A DNA stretch of 64,000 nt from Phlebotomus papatasi. Its lineage: Eukaryota; Arthropoda; Insecta; Diptera; Psychodidae. A program made the position numbers and the translations under genes. This document shows, one piece after another, positions 22,219 through 33,600 of this stretch. The notes under the pieces are model-generated. The model searched no databases. It was not told the DNA's origin and was given only the letters and a program-made list of their open reading frames with translations. Position 1 is the stretch's first letter. Each line of letters begins with the position of its first letter. The stretch is taken from the NCBI RefSeq assembly GCF_024763615.1, contig NC_077223.1, positions 15,686,001 through 15,750,000 of the forward strand, written 5' to 3'.

Positions 22219-25079
22219 CTATTGATTTGCATCAGATGCGTCTGTGGCATCCGGAGCCTCATCCTCAACATCAGCCACTTCATCGTCTAGAATCCGGATG
22301 GAATCATCTGGTAAATCAATCACTGGAGGTCCTTGTTCACTTTCAGGAACAACATTTCGTGGATCCAGATCTTCTTCTTGAACAACATTATCCGCACGAT
22401 CGGGATAAGTTAGGGGATTAGATGGTTTTGGGTAACTGTATCCTTCTACTTCAACTGGATTGACATTGGTATCTTCAAAGGGAATATCTGGTTTATCATA
22501 GTGATATCCATTGAACGTCTCCACTTCATTGTCAGAATCAAGGAGCATGTTTCGTAAAACAGGGAAAGGAGGTAAGTTATTGACGTCAATCACTTCAGGT
22601 ACCGGTCCATCGGGTCCATCCGTTTCTGGAGTTTCCGATGGATCACCATTGTCCATGGATTGAACTGATAATTCAACACTTGGGGTAGCATCTGATTCTT
22701 GACAAAATACTGAAAAACAATTTTAAAAGATAATAATAAATTGAACAAACTCGAAATTGAAAATTTATTTAAGTAAGGTAAAGTGCCCTCAAGTCGACCG
22801 GTTCTTCAATTCGACCGGTAGAGTTATTTATTCAATTTATTTATATTTGCACTAATATTTGGTGTATGATCTAACATTAATAGGTCAATAATTATTCCAT
22901 AAATAAATACGAATCTGTGACAATTTTATAGAAATTCACCATTAAACATTCAAATATTGACCACCGGTCGAGTCGAGGAACCGGTCCACTCGTGGGCACT
23001 TTACCTTAGGATAGAGTCGCATTAACCCGTCAAAGTTTAAATCATTGTCACCATAGATATCTTAATCATTTTTTTCTGAAATCAACTTATTCTTTGCAAT
23101 TCACAGATATAAAACTAATTATCGAAATAAATAAAAGTAATACACTGGACAACATTTACGACTTAAGCTGAGAGACACCTTAATGTAATTCAATATTAAT
23201 AAAATATGCTTCAACTAAATTCACAACAGAGCCGTTTCTGAAACTGATGGAAATGTAATCTTATCATTATTTTGATTACAATTACGTTAAGCTATTTCTC
23301 GGTTTAAGTCGTGTGTCTAGGGCATAACGAAAAATAATAAAAATATTGAAGAAGACAAAATTGAGATAAACAGTGAAAAAGGTCTAAATCTCGGCTAACC
23401 TGAATCATTTTCTTTTAGATTTACTATTTTTTTCATATTTTATAATGTTAGTAATACGTCCGGCACATCTTTTAAGTCATAATTTTTTAATACGATGCGA
23501 TATTCGAATTGTATTCGATATCGAATATAATATTTGATTGATATCCAAACGAAGAAGAAGAGTTCAAAAGAGTAGAATAGACATATGCAAAACGTTTGAG
23601 AGAGAAAGATAAGTGAAATTTGTTTTAATGAAATTTCCCTGATCTAAAAGTTATGCCAGTGCCAAAGAAATCAAATTTTGAATTCTAAATATTTTTTTTA
23701 TTGCATAAGATTAATGAAATACTTTTGGAAAAGGAAAAGTTAAAAGTTATGAATTATCTTGGAATTGTCGGTTTCATTTAAAAAAATTTACTCATCGTCG
23801 GTTTTTTAGATCTGGAAGAATCAGGATCCAGAAGAAGTGAATTTTGATTTAATGAAATTTTGCTGATCTAAATGAAAATTAAAATGGTTTGAATTATTTT
23901 GGTATTATCGATTTGGATTTAACGAATTTTTTATTTATTTTAATTTTTCTATGACCAAAATTTAATTCTTTATCGCTACAGCATACTTTTTAAATCAGGA
24001 AAATTTCATGAAATCAAAATTCACATCGCCCTCGTGGTCAAACGTTTGACATAACATTAACCTGTTTTTTGACATTCAAATTGATTTGAATTACAGTAGA
24101 CTTTCACTCAATCGGCTCTTTTTCAATCGGGCGAAAAATTTTGTTGATAATTTTCACGTTTAATTATGAAGCTAATTCGCTCAAATTCGCTGTAGTTCCT
24201 CCTATTTCATCGTGATTCTTTATAATTGAGCGTTTTTTGTGGAATTTACAAAGGCTTTGACGCCAAAATTTATCGATAAACCGGATGACATTTTGCCCAA
24301 AATGCCAAATTGAGAGATAGTCTACTGTAAATTGATTTATGATGTTAAAAAGAAGAAGGAGGGTTTGAATGAGTAGGATAGACATATACAAATCTTTTTA
24401 TGGCACTGGTATACCTTTTGGATCGGGAAAATTTCATAAAGTCAAAATTCACATCCTTTTCCTTCTTTAAAGCTTTTCATATGTCTATCCTACTCTTTCG
24501 TACTCTTCTTCTTTTAAATATCACACCAAATTAAATTTAGTTCTGTCCAATTTTAAGACTGAAAGAGAGAAACAGACTTATGCAAAGCTTTCGAGAAAGA
24601 AAGGGACGTGAATTTTGATTTCATGAAATTATACCGAGCTAAAAGAGCTAAAAGGTCTGCCAAAGATTAAGAATTTTGGTTTCGATAATTTTGAATTATT
24701 CACTGATTAATAATAATAGCTTCAAATAATTAATACAATTTTTTTAAACGATAATCCTTTCTACTGTGATAAAGTGTAAAATTCATACAAAAAAATTTGA
24801 CTTTGAATGTTAAAAAAGAGCAATTAATCCGATAGATTAATGAACCTTTGGGAACGAAGTGAAACATTAAGTTTGAATGCCGAGTAAAGATTTGACGGGA
24901 TATACCCTTACTATGAATAGTATGAATAAATTTTAGGTAACACAGATTTGCACATAATTAAAATAAACATTAGAAAACAAAACCCTAATTTAGAAATCAA
25001 ACTAACCTTCCGAATTTTGTGTGAAACAACACAAGAGGAACAGCACAAGAAGTGCTGCACTTGAAGTCAATTGCGACAT
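22219..25079 (-). CDS. Secreted acidic protein with YLP (GYxYxxP) motifs
   Basis: Two exons, 25079-25007 and 22709-22219, join in frame across a 2,297-nt intron to give 187 residues. The first exon encodes a hydrophobic signal peptide (MSQLTSSAALLVLFLLCCFT). The mature part is strongly acidic and rich in Pro, Asp and Glu. It contains two short repeats, GYHYDKPDIPFE and GYSYPKPSNPLTYP, which fit the YLP motif found in secreted insect proteins of unknown biochemical role. There is a single Cys after the signal region. TATAAAAA and an initiator-like TTCAGT lie upstream. The large intron holds three MITEs. Function is not known; an extracellular structural role is only an inference. Confidence 0.8.
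22774..23008. repeat. MITE with TAAGGTAAAGTGCCC ends and CGACCGG words
   Basis: TAAGGTAAAGTGCCCTCAAG is inverted at the right end (GTGGGCACTTTACCTTA). Next to each end are repeated words GTCGACCGGTTC / TCGACCGGTAG and their complements (ACCGGTCGAGTCGAGGAACC). It lies in the intron of the YLP gene. Confidence 0.75.
23459..23663. repeat. ATGGCTCCGGCACAC-family MITE, decayed copy 2
   Basis: GTCCGGCACATCTTTTAA at the left and CTGATCTAAAAGTTATGCCAG at the right resemble the ends of 18446-18706, and the interior contains AGAAGAAGAGT and ATAGACATATGCAAAAC. Boundaries are approximate. Confidence 0.5.
24094..24327. mobile_element. mariner-type MITE, 234 bp, TA target (copy 2)
   Basis: CAGTAGACTTTCACTCAATC at the left and the inverted TTGAGAGATAGTCTACTG at the right, with TA on both sides. 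It is the same length as and similar to 14318-14551, in opposite orientation. It lies in the intron of the YLP gene. Confidence 0.8.
24401..24662. repeat. ATGGCTCCGGCACAC-family MITE, copy 3
   Basis: TGGCACTGGTATACCTTTTG at the left is inverted at about 24643-24662. GAAAATTTCATAAAGTCAAA and TATGTCTATCCTACTCTTTC are shared with 18446-18706. Confidence 0.65.
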
Positions 25080-25194
25080 TGTTGCAATTGTATAATAATT
25101 AAATAATCACTCTTAAGCTACTCTCGATTAGGCACAAAAGCACTATATGTGAACAGACACGGCAGCTTATGATCCCAATGATGATCCCAAGATC

Positions 25195-25230
25195 ACTGAA
25201 AGTTCTTCTAGTTCGCTGTGGGTTTTTATA
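25195..25230 (-). promoter_or_regulatory. TATA box and initiator of the YLP-motif gene
   Basis: On the minus strand TATAAAAA occupies 25230-25223, and TTCAGT, an arthropod initiator match, lies 30-35 bases downstream at 25200-25195. The ATG follows about 120 bases later. Confidence 0.55.
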
Positions 25231-25291
25231 CTTTTTTCCCGCACTCTGATGTCCAGCAAATACCAAAAACTCTCCATCACTCACTGACCAT

Positions 25292-25565
25292 TCACCATAT
25301 AGAATCACAATTGAGTACTTCTCCACATTGATGGGCCTTACTTCTCCCACGAGCTACTCTCAAAAATTGCAAAAGATCCACAAATACCATTGGCCTAAGT
25401 CTTTTGAAGGTTTCCTTTACCCATTGTTCAAATACATCCGAAAAAGAATCATTAGATGAACAGTTTGTAGATGATTGATGAACTTCTAAGTCTTTCCGGA
25501 TCATTGAACTTGATGATGCTTGTTTCCCTTCAATTCGAAATATTTGGCAATTGTATTTTAATTAT
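25292..25565 (-). pseudogene. ORF with BESS-like segment, possibly a gene relic
   Basis: An open phase runs from about 25565 to a stop at 25292. It includes the segment SFSDVFEQWVKETFKRLRPM and then VFVDLLQFL, which has the spacing of the BESS motif found at the C-terminus of MADF-BESS proteins. No MADF domain, intron partner or promoter was seen, and the frame overruns the YLP-gene promoter. It may be the last exon or relic of another gene, or chance. Confidence 0.25.
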
Positions 25566-26054
25566 CATTTAAGATACTTGTTTAGCAAATAGAGGAATTG
25601 ATCATTTTTACGGAAATACTCAAAGGGAACTTGTAGATATTAAAATTTCCTCTTTTTCAAGATCTTCGCAAATATTTAATTTCATAGTATAACGACATGT
25701 TTATAGCTGCCAAATAAACTTAACACCTTTAACACCATTTAACATTATGTATAATTTTGTGAAATTACTCGTCTTAATTTGAAAAAAATGAGCAATAAAT
25801 GAATAAAAGGCTAATAAGTAATAATTTTCATTTAATATCACTTTTTTTAAAGTCCTATGTTTATTAAATGAAGTTAGGCCCTAGTCATTGTTGATACATC
25901 CTAATATTGTGCCTTAGAATTACAATCTGCTATAAATAAAATAATAAAGAGCGTTTTCTGAGAGACTTAAACCGATGAAGGCCAATTTATGAGAATTATT
26001 AAAATTTTAAAATATTCAACTTTTAAAATTCTTAAATAATTCTTTCAACTTCAG

Positions 26055-26916
26055 TAGGGGGGACTGGGGTAAAAAGTCACAAAACGGATGTTTTATTTTT
26101 TTACAAGCTACCCGAGCACCTCCAAAATTTCTAATTAGCACAGTTTTCTAGGAAATTTACCGCTCTACAAATCTGTGAAAGTCATTTTCTTCTATTTTAA
26201 GGAAATATATTTATTGAGCTGTTTTCTAAAAGGTAATTTTGTGATCATCCTCAAAAATGCTGGGACATATAGTATCAGGCATAAGATATTATTACATTTT
26301 GATTCGCTTTATTACGGGATTCCGTAAATTTAAGTAAAATACCGAGATTACATTTTCATAGGAAATTTATGCTTCCATACCTTTGTAAAACACCGTTTTC
26401 TCTATCTGAGCGAGAAAAGCGCATTTTAAGATATTTTACAAAAAACACACAAAAGACTGCAAATCGTTTGACCAATACAAACAACAAGCGGCGACACATA
26501 GCATTGACGTTTCTTTTCACCGTGGGACATCAAAAATTGTTTCGGTTTTTGGTACTTTTTTTTTTAATAAAAGGATTTCTGGAGAACAGAATCTTTGTAA
26601 AATTCTAAAATAAATAGCGGATTCGTATTCAAAGAATATCCAGATAATTTGGGAAATATTCATCAGTGCATCAAATTTAATATAAGTAGCTAATAATTGA
26701 TATCTTCTGCACGGAAAATATTTCAAAAATAGGGCTAAAAATTTAAATATTTTTTATTTTCTAAATTCCTTGTTCAAATTCTAACAAACTTACAACATTG
26801 AAGAAGACCTATGGAGGCTATCTATGGAACAAATTTTAAGCCGCTATCTTATTTATCTTGGAAGATATTGAATTTTAAAATTTTCGATTTGTGACTTTTT
26901 GCCCCAGTCTACCCTA
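26055..26916. repeat. MITE-like element with TAGGGGGGACTGGGGTAAAA ends
   Basis: TAGGGGGGACTGGGGTAAAAAG is inverted at the right end (GACTTTTTGCCCCAGTCTACCCTA); both ends then continue with GTCAC. The 862-bp interior has no convincing coding frame. Confidence 0.75.
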
Positions 26917-26929
26917 TTTATTAAGGATT

Positions 26930-27190
26930 TTTTGTTTCTCTTGCAAAAATTTACGAGCAAACAACTAAATTTTACGAACCTTTTTTCGTGTGTTTACGAA
27001 CATTTACAAACAAATAAAGGAACAAACATGTTCGTCAATTATGTTACAAACGGTGTTTGTGAAAAAGGAACAAACTTTTATAAACTTTTTTGTGGGTTAT
27101 ATGATTTGCGATTAAATATTTGCGTAAATATTAAACATTTACGGATACCTTTACGAAATATTCTTTTCTGTGCAGCTGCACTGAGTAACT
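26930..27190. repeat. Region rich in TTTACGAACAAA words
   Basis: Several copies of TTACGA/GAACAAAC/GTTTGT words in both orientations. A related block is at about 45905-46200. It looks like the body of a MITE whose subterminal words have multiplied. No gene seen. Confidence 0.5.
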
Positions 27191-27679
27191 GAATCTAATT
27201 CAAATTTAATTCAAAATTATACTCTTCGTCTGCCGCCAGCTTAATTGCAGATGAATATGATGAAACGATTAGATCACATTAAACATAAGTCTCACTTAAT
27301 TGATCGATCTTTGCTTTGCACATTTCTGTGAAAATTATCATTTCATGTTCGTTTTTTCGTATGTCAAATTCTTTTTATCTTAAAATTTTTACAAAAAATA
27401 TCTTAATTTTTTTGTCCAACTTTTCACGAGTGGAAGATTCGAAAGTCTGGGATGAAATGATAATTTTCAACACTATCGAATCGATAATATCGATAAATCC
27501 ATATCTGTTACATTAAGTGAATGTGGACTTTTCACGCATTGTTGGGCCATTCATTGTGATATTCCCAAATTAAAAGAATGAGCCTGTTGATAAACATCTA
27601 TATTAGATACAGGAATTGCAGTTATCGTTTAAATTTTTCAGAATCTACAGTCGATAGTGTCGAAAATAAGCAGAGGCAG

Positions 27680-27985
27680 CAAAAATCCCGACCGCCAATA
27701 TCCCGAAAGCCAAAATCCCAAACGCCAAAATCCCAAAAGGGCAAAAATCTCGAAAGCCAAAATCCCAAATGTTCAAAATCCTGAAATTATACGGAGGATA
27801 ATCTGTAGATTAATTTCCAAAACACAAAGAAATTTCCTTTGGCTCTAGAAAGCGCGGGTACGTGTGTGCAATCATGGGAGTAGCTATGACACTTTTAAGA
27901 ATTCGGGATTTTGGCTTTCGGGATTTTGTCTTCGGAATTTTGGGCCATTTGGGATTTTGGCTTTAGGGATTTTGACCGGAACCCG
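27680..27985. repeat. AAAATCCCGAAAGCC short-word array, inverted (copy 1)
   Basis: The left arm has five or more spaced copies of (CC)AAAATCCC(GAA/AAA)GCC and the right arm has the complement (GGGATTTTGGCTTTCGGG). The family recurs at 37560-37940 and 49838-50015. Confidence 0.75.
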
Positions 27986-28329
27986 AAAATAAGTTATCAT
28001 ATGACCCCTAATATACAAAACCAAGATATGGCTAACTAGTTCACTGACCGTTAGTTTTGTAAACTTTGAGTTCTAGAAGACCAAACGGTTCAAGATAGCG
28101 GCTTGTAGTCTCAAGGAGCCCTAACCCAAGTCGACACTTCTCGTCCCTAACAATAAATTGATTTTGTTGAACAATTGTAAAAAGCATATCGTGATTTTTT
28201 TCATTTTGGAGTACGTTTTAACTGTTGGCTAGGCCGGCTTTTCAACTATACGACAATGAGACTATTTACACCGCTGCATTAGATTCGGATTGAGTTGTTC
28301 CAAAATCGGATTTCGGATCATTAATGACC

Positions 28330-28459
28330 TCTACACATTGGGAGAAATTTTTGTCAAAAATAGCTTTTTTGAAGGAAATTCCCTGCAGCGTTGTAGGGGG
28401 AAACGTCAAATCTCTGTCAAAAACGCAATTTTTGACGAAAATTGCTCCCAATGTGTAGA
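28330..28459. repeat. 130-bp hairpin MITE
   Basis: TCTACACATTGGGAGAAATT is inverted at the right end (GCTCCCAATGTGTAGA); arms of about 35 bp continue through TTGTCAAAAAT. It lies inside a larger broken hairpin repeat beginning at about 28258 whose relative is at 29201-29302. Confidence 0.75.
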
Positions 28460-28480
28460 CGCCTTAAGCCTCAATCTATC

Positions 28481-29169
28481 CGTGCTATCACACTAGGATT
28501 TTTTCAATTTGTAAACTCAATTTAATTTTCAGATGAATTGTTCCCATGCGTTATTTTGCATTAAAAATCATTTGAATTAATAGATTTTCGCTTGTTTATT
28601 GATATAAACTAATACTTGACCCACCAAAATATGTTTAAATATGCTAAAATAGCATAAATGTGGTTGCTCAAATTAATTTCAACTCAGCAAATTAAAATGT
28701 TAAAATTGCTCAACAATTCCAATTTTAGGCGATATAGACATCCTCATTTTCGTTGTTTCTTTCTGCAAATGAGGTCCAACTATGTGAAGTAGTTCCTCAA
28801 ATTCTTCAGTAGCCATACGAAGAAAATTGTTGTGCCCAAAAAAATCACCAGTTGCGATATCATCATACATTTTTTCAATAAAGTCGTGGGCAGATCTCTC
28901 TTGGATCCATTTTCTGACCCACAATCTCTTCCTTTTACCTCGAGACACATTTTTATTGAACATGTATTCTACATAAAGTAGGAAAATTTCTTCCTCATCA
29001 CTGGACTCACTCATTTTTTTAATAATGTAACAAAATCTAATTTAGCAAATATATCGCAAAAATGTGTCCCGGCTATGAAAAATTTCAAGTGGTTCTAGCA
29101 ATTTTAATGCTCAATTTGCTGAATTCAATTTAAAATTAAATTGTGAAGAATCCTAGTGTGACAGCACCG
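28481..29169 (-). mobile_element. Internally deleted PIF/Harbinger element
   Basis: The ends CGTGCTATCACACTAGGATT (28481-28500) and the complement of AATCCTAGTGTGACAGCACC at 29149-29168 are near-identical inverted repeats. Inside, on the minus strand, lies the N-terminal fragment of a Harbinger-type nuclease. A TAA follows the right end, but a matching duplicate on the left is not clear. Confidence 0.65.
28700..29014 (-). pseudogene. Harbinger-type transposase fragment (N-terminal part only)
   Basis: Open for 104 codons from the ATG at 29014. The segment KRKRLWVRKWIQERSAHDF, followed by FLRMATEEFEELLHIVGPHL and then MSISPK, matches the order seen at the start of PIF/Harbinger nucleases (HARBI1/ALP1-like): a basic RRRRxWVRxW block, FLRMSxxxFxxLLxxVxPxI, then ISP. 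The DDE catalytic domain is absent: the frame stops soon after ISPK and the element end follows about 210 bp later. It is therefore a non-functional, deleted copy. Confidence 0.7.
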
Positions 29170-29200
29170 TAAGGCCGCGATCTAAACGGTTTCCTTGAGG

Positions 29201-29302
29201 TCATTTAGACATGTCGCTTTAGATTCAGATTGAATTGTCCTAAAATCCGATTTTGGGACAATTCAATCTCAATCCAATACGGCGGTGTAAATGGCCTCAA
29301 TG
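29201..29302. repeat. Palindromic MITE (about 100 bp)
   Basis: GAGGTCATTTAGACATGTCG at the left is opposed by GGCGGTGTAAATGGCCTC at the right, with a nearly perfect inner palindrome around CAATTC...GAATTG. A partial copy is at about 28258-28320. Confidence 0.65.
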
Positions 29303-30127
29303 GCCTTTAATTAAACCTTCTATTTCGTATCTCCCGTTTGGCGGTAGTTTAAATTCATTGAAAATGTATTTGAAACCTTAAATTCTTGATAAGAATACAT
29401 AGGCTGCTAAGCCGGGTTCTAGGCAATTACAAACCAGTAAGATTTAGCATGAAAATAGTTAGAATTGATACTGTATTAGTGGTTCCTAGGATATCGTCTT
29501 CTCAAAATTTATATTTCCATTTTGCTGCAATAGACACATCAAATAAGAATTTATGATCTTAGCGAGAATACATGGGATTGTTTCTCGTATTACTCTATTT
29601 GAAATATGCAATACTTCGCACTTCGAAGGTGTGAAACTACATTGACTCTGTCGTAAAAGAATAGAAAAAAACACAAAATATTTTATGAATGAATTGAGTA
29701 GATGAATGGTAAATCTTTTATTTAATGCATTTTTTTACAACAGATTTATCTTTTAAAATTTTATGATTTGTTCGCTTGAATTTAACTGAAGCATCCGCAG
29801 TAGTATCATGTACATAATTTTTGTATGAAGTTAAGAAAAACATTATGTGAAGGAGAAGATTTCAACCTTCAGTGGATCAACATAAATAATGCACTAAAGT
29901 TTTTTTTTAACACTTAACAATGGATATTGACATGATGAAGATGCTGAGCTCTTTAATGATGATGTTCAGTATCTTTCCACTTCCACTCATTTAAAGATGA
30001 TCGTTCTGCTTACTTTCCCTGACACTTTTGGTCTTTGGTGCGATTTTATGGCGCAATTAACGGATGTTTTACACAAGTAAATATTATTGCTGAAATTACG
30101 TCACTCACGACAATCTGCACAATCTTC

Positions 30128-30558
30128 TAGGGTAAGTGTGCCAAATTCCGGCCAGCTTGCAATTTCGGCCACCTTTTTTGTTCCTCGAATTTCCATGAAC
30201 TTTTAGATTTTACGTACTCTAGAGATTATACAATGCAAAAGAATAACAAAAAATGTAGCTTCGACAAACGAGATGACGTGAAAAAGATATTGGATTAATT
30301 CCCGAAGGGCAAGGAACTATGAGAATGGAGGTGGCCGAAATAGGGCACCAAAGCTATGTCTATATTTTTATTCATTTTAAAATGTTTTAAGAATGATTTT
30401 AGAGTAAATAAAGACGGTAAACTCTTTAAAAGGTTCCAAGCAAAACTCTTTCAGAAGAAAAAAATAAAAAAATCAATTTGAATTTAAAATATTACATTTC
30501 AAACTTAAGACTTTGACGATTGCATGCAACTATGCCGAAATTTGGCACACTTACCCTA
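30128..30558. repeat. MITE, TAGGGTAAGTGTGCCAAAT family (copy 1)
   Basis: TAGGGTAAGTGTGCCAAATT and the inverted AAATTTGGCACACTTACCCTA form the ends; the words AATTTCGGCC / GGCCGAAAT occur repeatedly near each end. Other copies are 38048-38465, 54523-55551 and 60363-60709. Confidence 0.8.
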
Positions 30559-30660
30559 TACTATATCATATTTTGCTTTGTTAATAGTTTTGCGAAAGGA
30601 GAAGTAATAAGTAATGAAACTGGTCACACAAATTAATTTTGAGGCATAAAAATATTATAA

Positions 30661-33600
30661 TTAAAGCTGGAATTGATGGAGTTTGGTGCCACTGTTTTGT
30701 TGGATCTGTTCAGGGGTCAATGGGCAATTCAGCTGATACCATTCATTGTCAAGCCCAGCATCCTGCCGAGCTGAATCCAGAGCATAGCGAACGGCTAAAG
30801 GTAGAACTGCACCGAGACAAGTTGCAGGGTCTCCAACGGCCTTAGAACCTAAAACACTACTAAAGTCTCTTTTGCAGGTGTCCAGAAGGGTCACCCGAAA
30901 ATCAGATGGGATATCCTTAGCTCCTGGTATTCTGTATGTCCATGTGTTGCGCGTTGTTAGTTCACCTGAAAAGCGATCGTGGATAACTTGTTCATGCAAC
31001 CAATATCCAAGTCCCATGACAAAAGCACCCTCAATTTGTCCTATGTCAATATGCGGGTTAATGCTCTTCCCAACATCTTCTACAATGTCCACACGTTTGA
31101 CAATCACAGCTCCTGTGATAATATCAATTTCAACTTCAGCATAGGCTGCAGCCCATACATCATAGTTTGGACTGTCATTCGGTTGATGATATTGCATAGA
31201 TGAGAGTGGAATTGAACGTTTGAAGCACTCTTGAGTCAGCTCGCGCCAGGGAACATCACCCATTTCCTTCCTGACTGGTTCCATACGATGCAAAATTTCC
31301 TTGCAAGCCTTTAGTGTAGCCTGAAAATATTATTTAATTTTAAATTAAGATAAGTTTCTACATTTAAAGCAGAGGGAGCAGAGGTGTACAAAAACCGTTG
31401 AAACCGAATTAACGTCAAAATAAGTTTGTTATAGCGTTTTGACCATGTTTCATTTGACGTTTATTCGGTTTCAACGGTTTTTGCACGCCTCTGATCTAAA
31501 GAACACTTACAAATCCAACGGCACCATTTGTCTGACTCGCAACTGTGCCCAACCCCCCATTACAAATCAGTCCATTCGTAGGATCTACTTTGACGAAACT
31601 AAGAGGTACGTTAAGTGTTTTAGAAACAATCTGTGCAATTTTTGTGTTGAGTCCTTGTCCTACTTCTACACCACTAACAATAACATTAACTGTACCATCT
31701 GATGTGTTAACAAACACGCTAGATGTGTTTATATAAATGTATTCAACTTCATACTTAAGTGGAACAATAGCATTTCCTTGTTTTTTCCATCGATTCATGT
31801 GATTGTAAGAGTGCATTTCCACCTTACGTTCCCTATAGCAGACACTTTTTGCAAAATCTTGCAAAATTTTCTTCATAAGAGAGTCTTCAGGTATATTTTC
31901 CAGGCGTATATCCAATGGATCACAATTCACCACCCTCGAAATATGCTCCATAATATTCTCAATCATTGCAAATCCTACCACATGTCCCGGACTTCGGCAC
32001 CATGTGTTTGGCGGTGTGTCAGTTTTCATGCATTTTCCCTTAACTGACCAAAATTCAAAATTATAACAATTTTTCACAGCCGTTGTAACAGTGCGGTCTA
32101 ATGCATTACTTATAACTGCTCCAAAATCTAACCATATTTCTTGGTTGAGTTTTTGAATTTTTCCAGCTGTACTAACATCCACTTTGTATTCAGTTAAACC
32201 TGGAAGTCTCTTACCCAATGTAATCATACATGTTTCAAGAGATAAAACGAATCGAACTGGTCGCCTCTGTAGTCGACAAACTAGAGCACAAGCTGCCGCT
32301 GCAAAAACACTATTGTACAGCTTTCCTCCATATGCACCTCCTACATTTTTGACTTTCATTGAGATTAAGTTCTCTGGTATATTCAATACTTGTGCTATTA
32401 TGACTTTCACGAAGTTCAACCACTGCGTGGAACAGTATACATCAATACCATCCCCATTTGGAATGCATATCGTAGTCTGGGGTTCCATGGTAAAATGATA
32501 CTGAGCACCAACTTCAAATTGACCGGAGAAAGTATGTGCAGTATCTAATCCATTACTTATGGCATTTAGTGGGTTTATCATATCTCTACCTACATGCTTC
32601 TGCTGCGAAAAGAAGCTTTCTTCAACTGCATCTTTAATGCTAACGATAGGTCTAGTATTTATATCTCGGCGGTAGGTCACGACGACTTGAGTAGCAGCAG
32701 CTTGAGCTATATCTAATGTAGCGGCGATAATCATTCCAATTGGTTGACCATGGTAAATTATTCGACCACTGCTAAATAGCTCCTGTGATTCAAACTGTTC
32801 CATTACTGGATGACAACAATTATTCATTCCTGTTATATCCTTGGCACCGTAGAACGCAACCACTCCTGGCATATTCTGAAATTTATAATTATACATAAAT
32901 ACAAATGTGGACATGTGATTGATGGACAGGACCAGAATTGCTGTGGTACACAACCGATCTCACCATCGACCGGTACTACTCTGCCCAGTCCCACAGAAGC
33001 ATCCCAACGTAAGAACTGACTTCCGTAGTAGCACAACCATTCGATATGAGTAGCACAAGTACTCAAATGAGATAAGGATGTGAAATCTTTTTGGATGGTT
33101 TGACTAGAGAAATGTAGCAATAAACATGTAAAGGACACAAGGCTGAACCGGTCTTCGATGGGTCCACAGCGTGGTTAGGACGCAAGCTCATTATAGGTAC
33201 GGAAGTGGAAAGTGGCGACTGGACCTGAATCAGACTGAATCAGACTGGTCCTGAATCAGCAATTGGTTGTAACCGTAGTACGTCCTACCAAAACTATGTC
33301 AACTAATTTATAGGGGCCTCCACAGATCAGTGGATAGAATAGTGGCTCTATGACCTTAAGATCTCGGGTTCGAGACTAGGCAGCTGCAGATATTTCAGCT
33401 GTTGTATTAGTCTCGAATTCGTGCAGTGAATGAATGGAAAAGTAATGCCAATGCATTTACAATGAACCGCCTAAAAAAAGAAAGCTTGGTATAGGAAATA
33501 AGTTCAGTCGAATACAAATACACATTCACTGCCCAGATCCAAAAACCGAGCCTGGTCTACCGTGATGTAAAGCAGTACTGTGTGTATCAGAACGTACACA

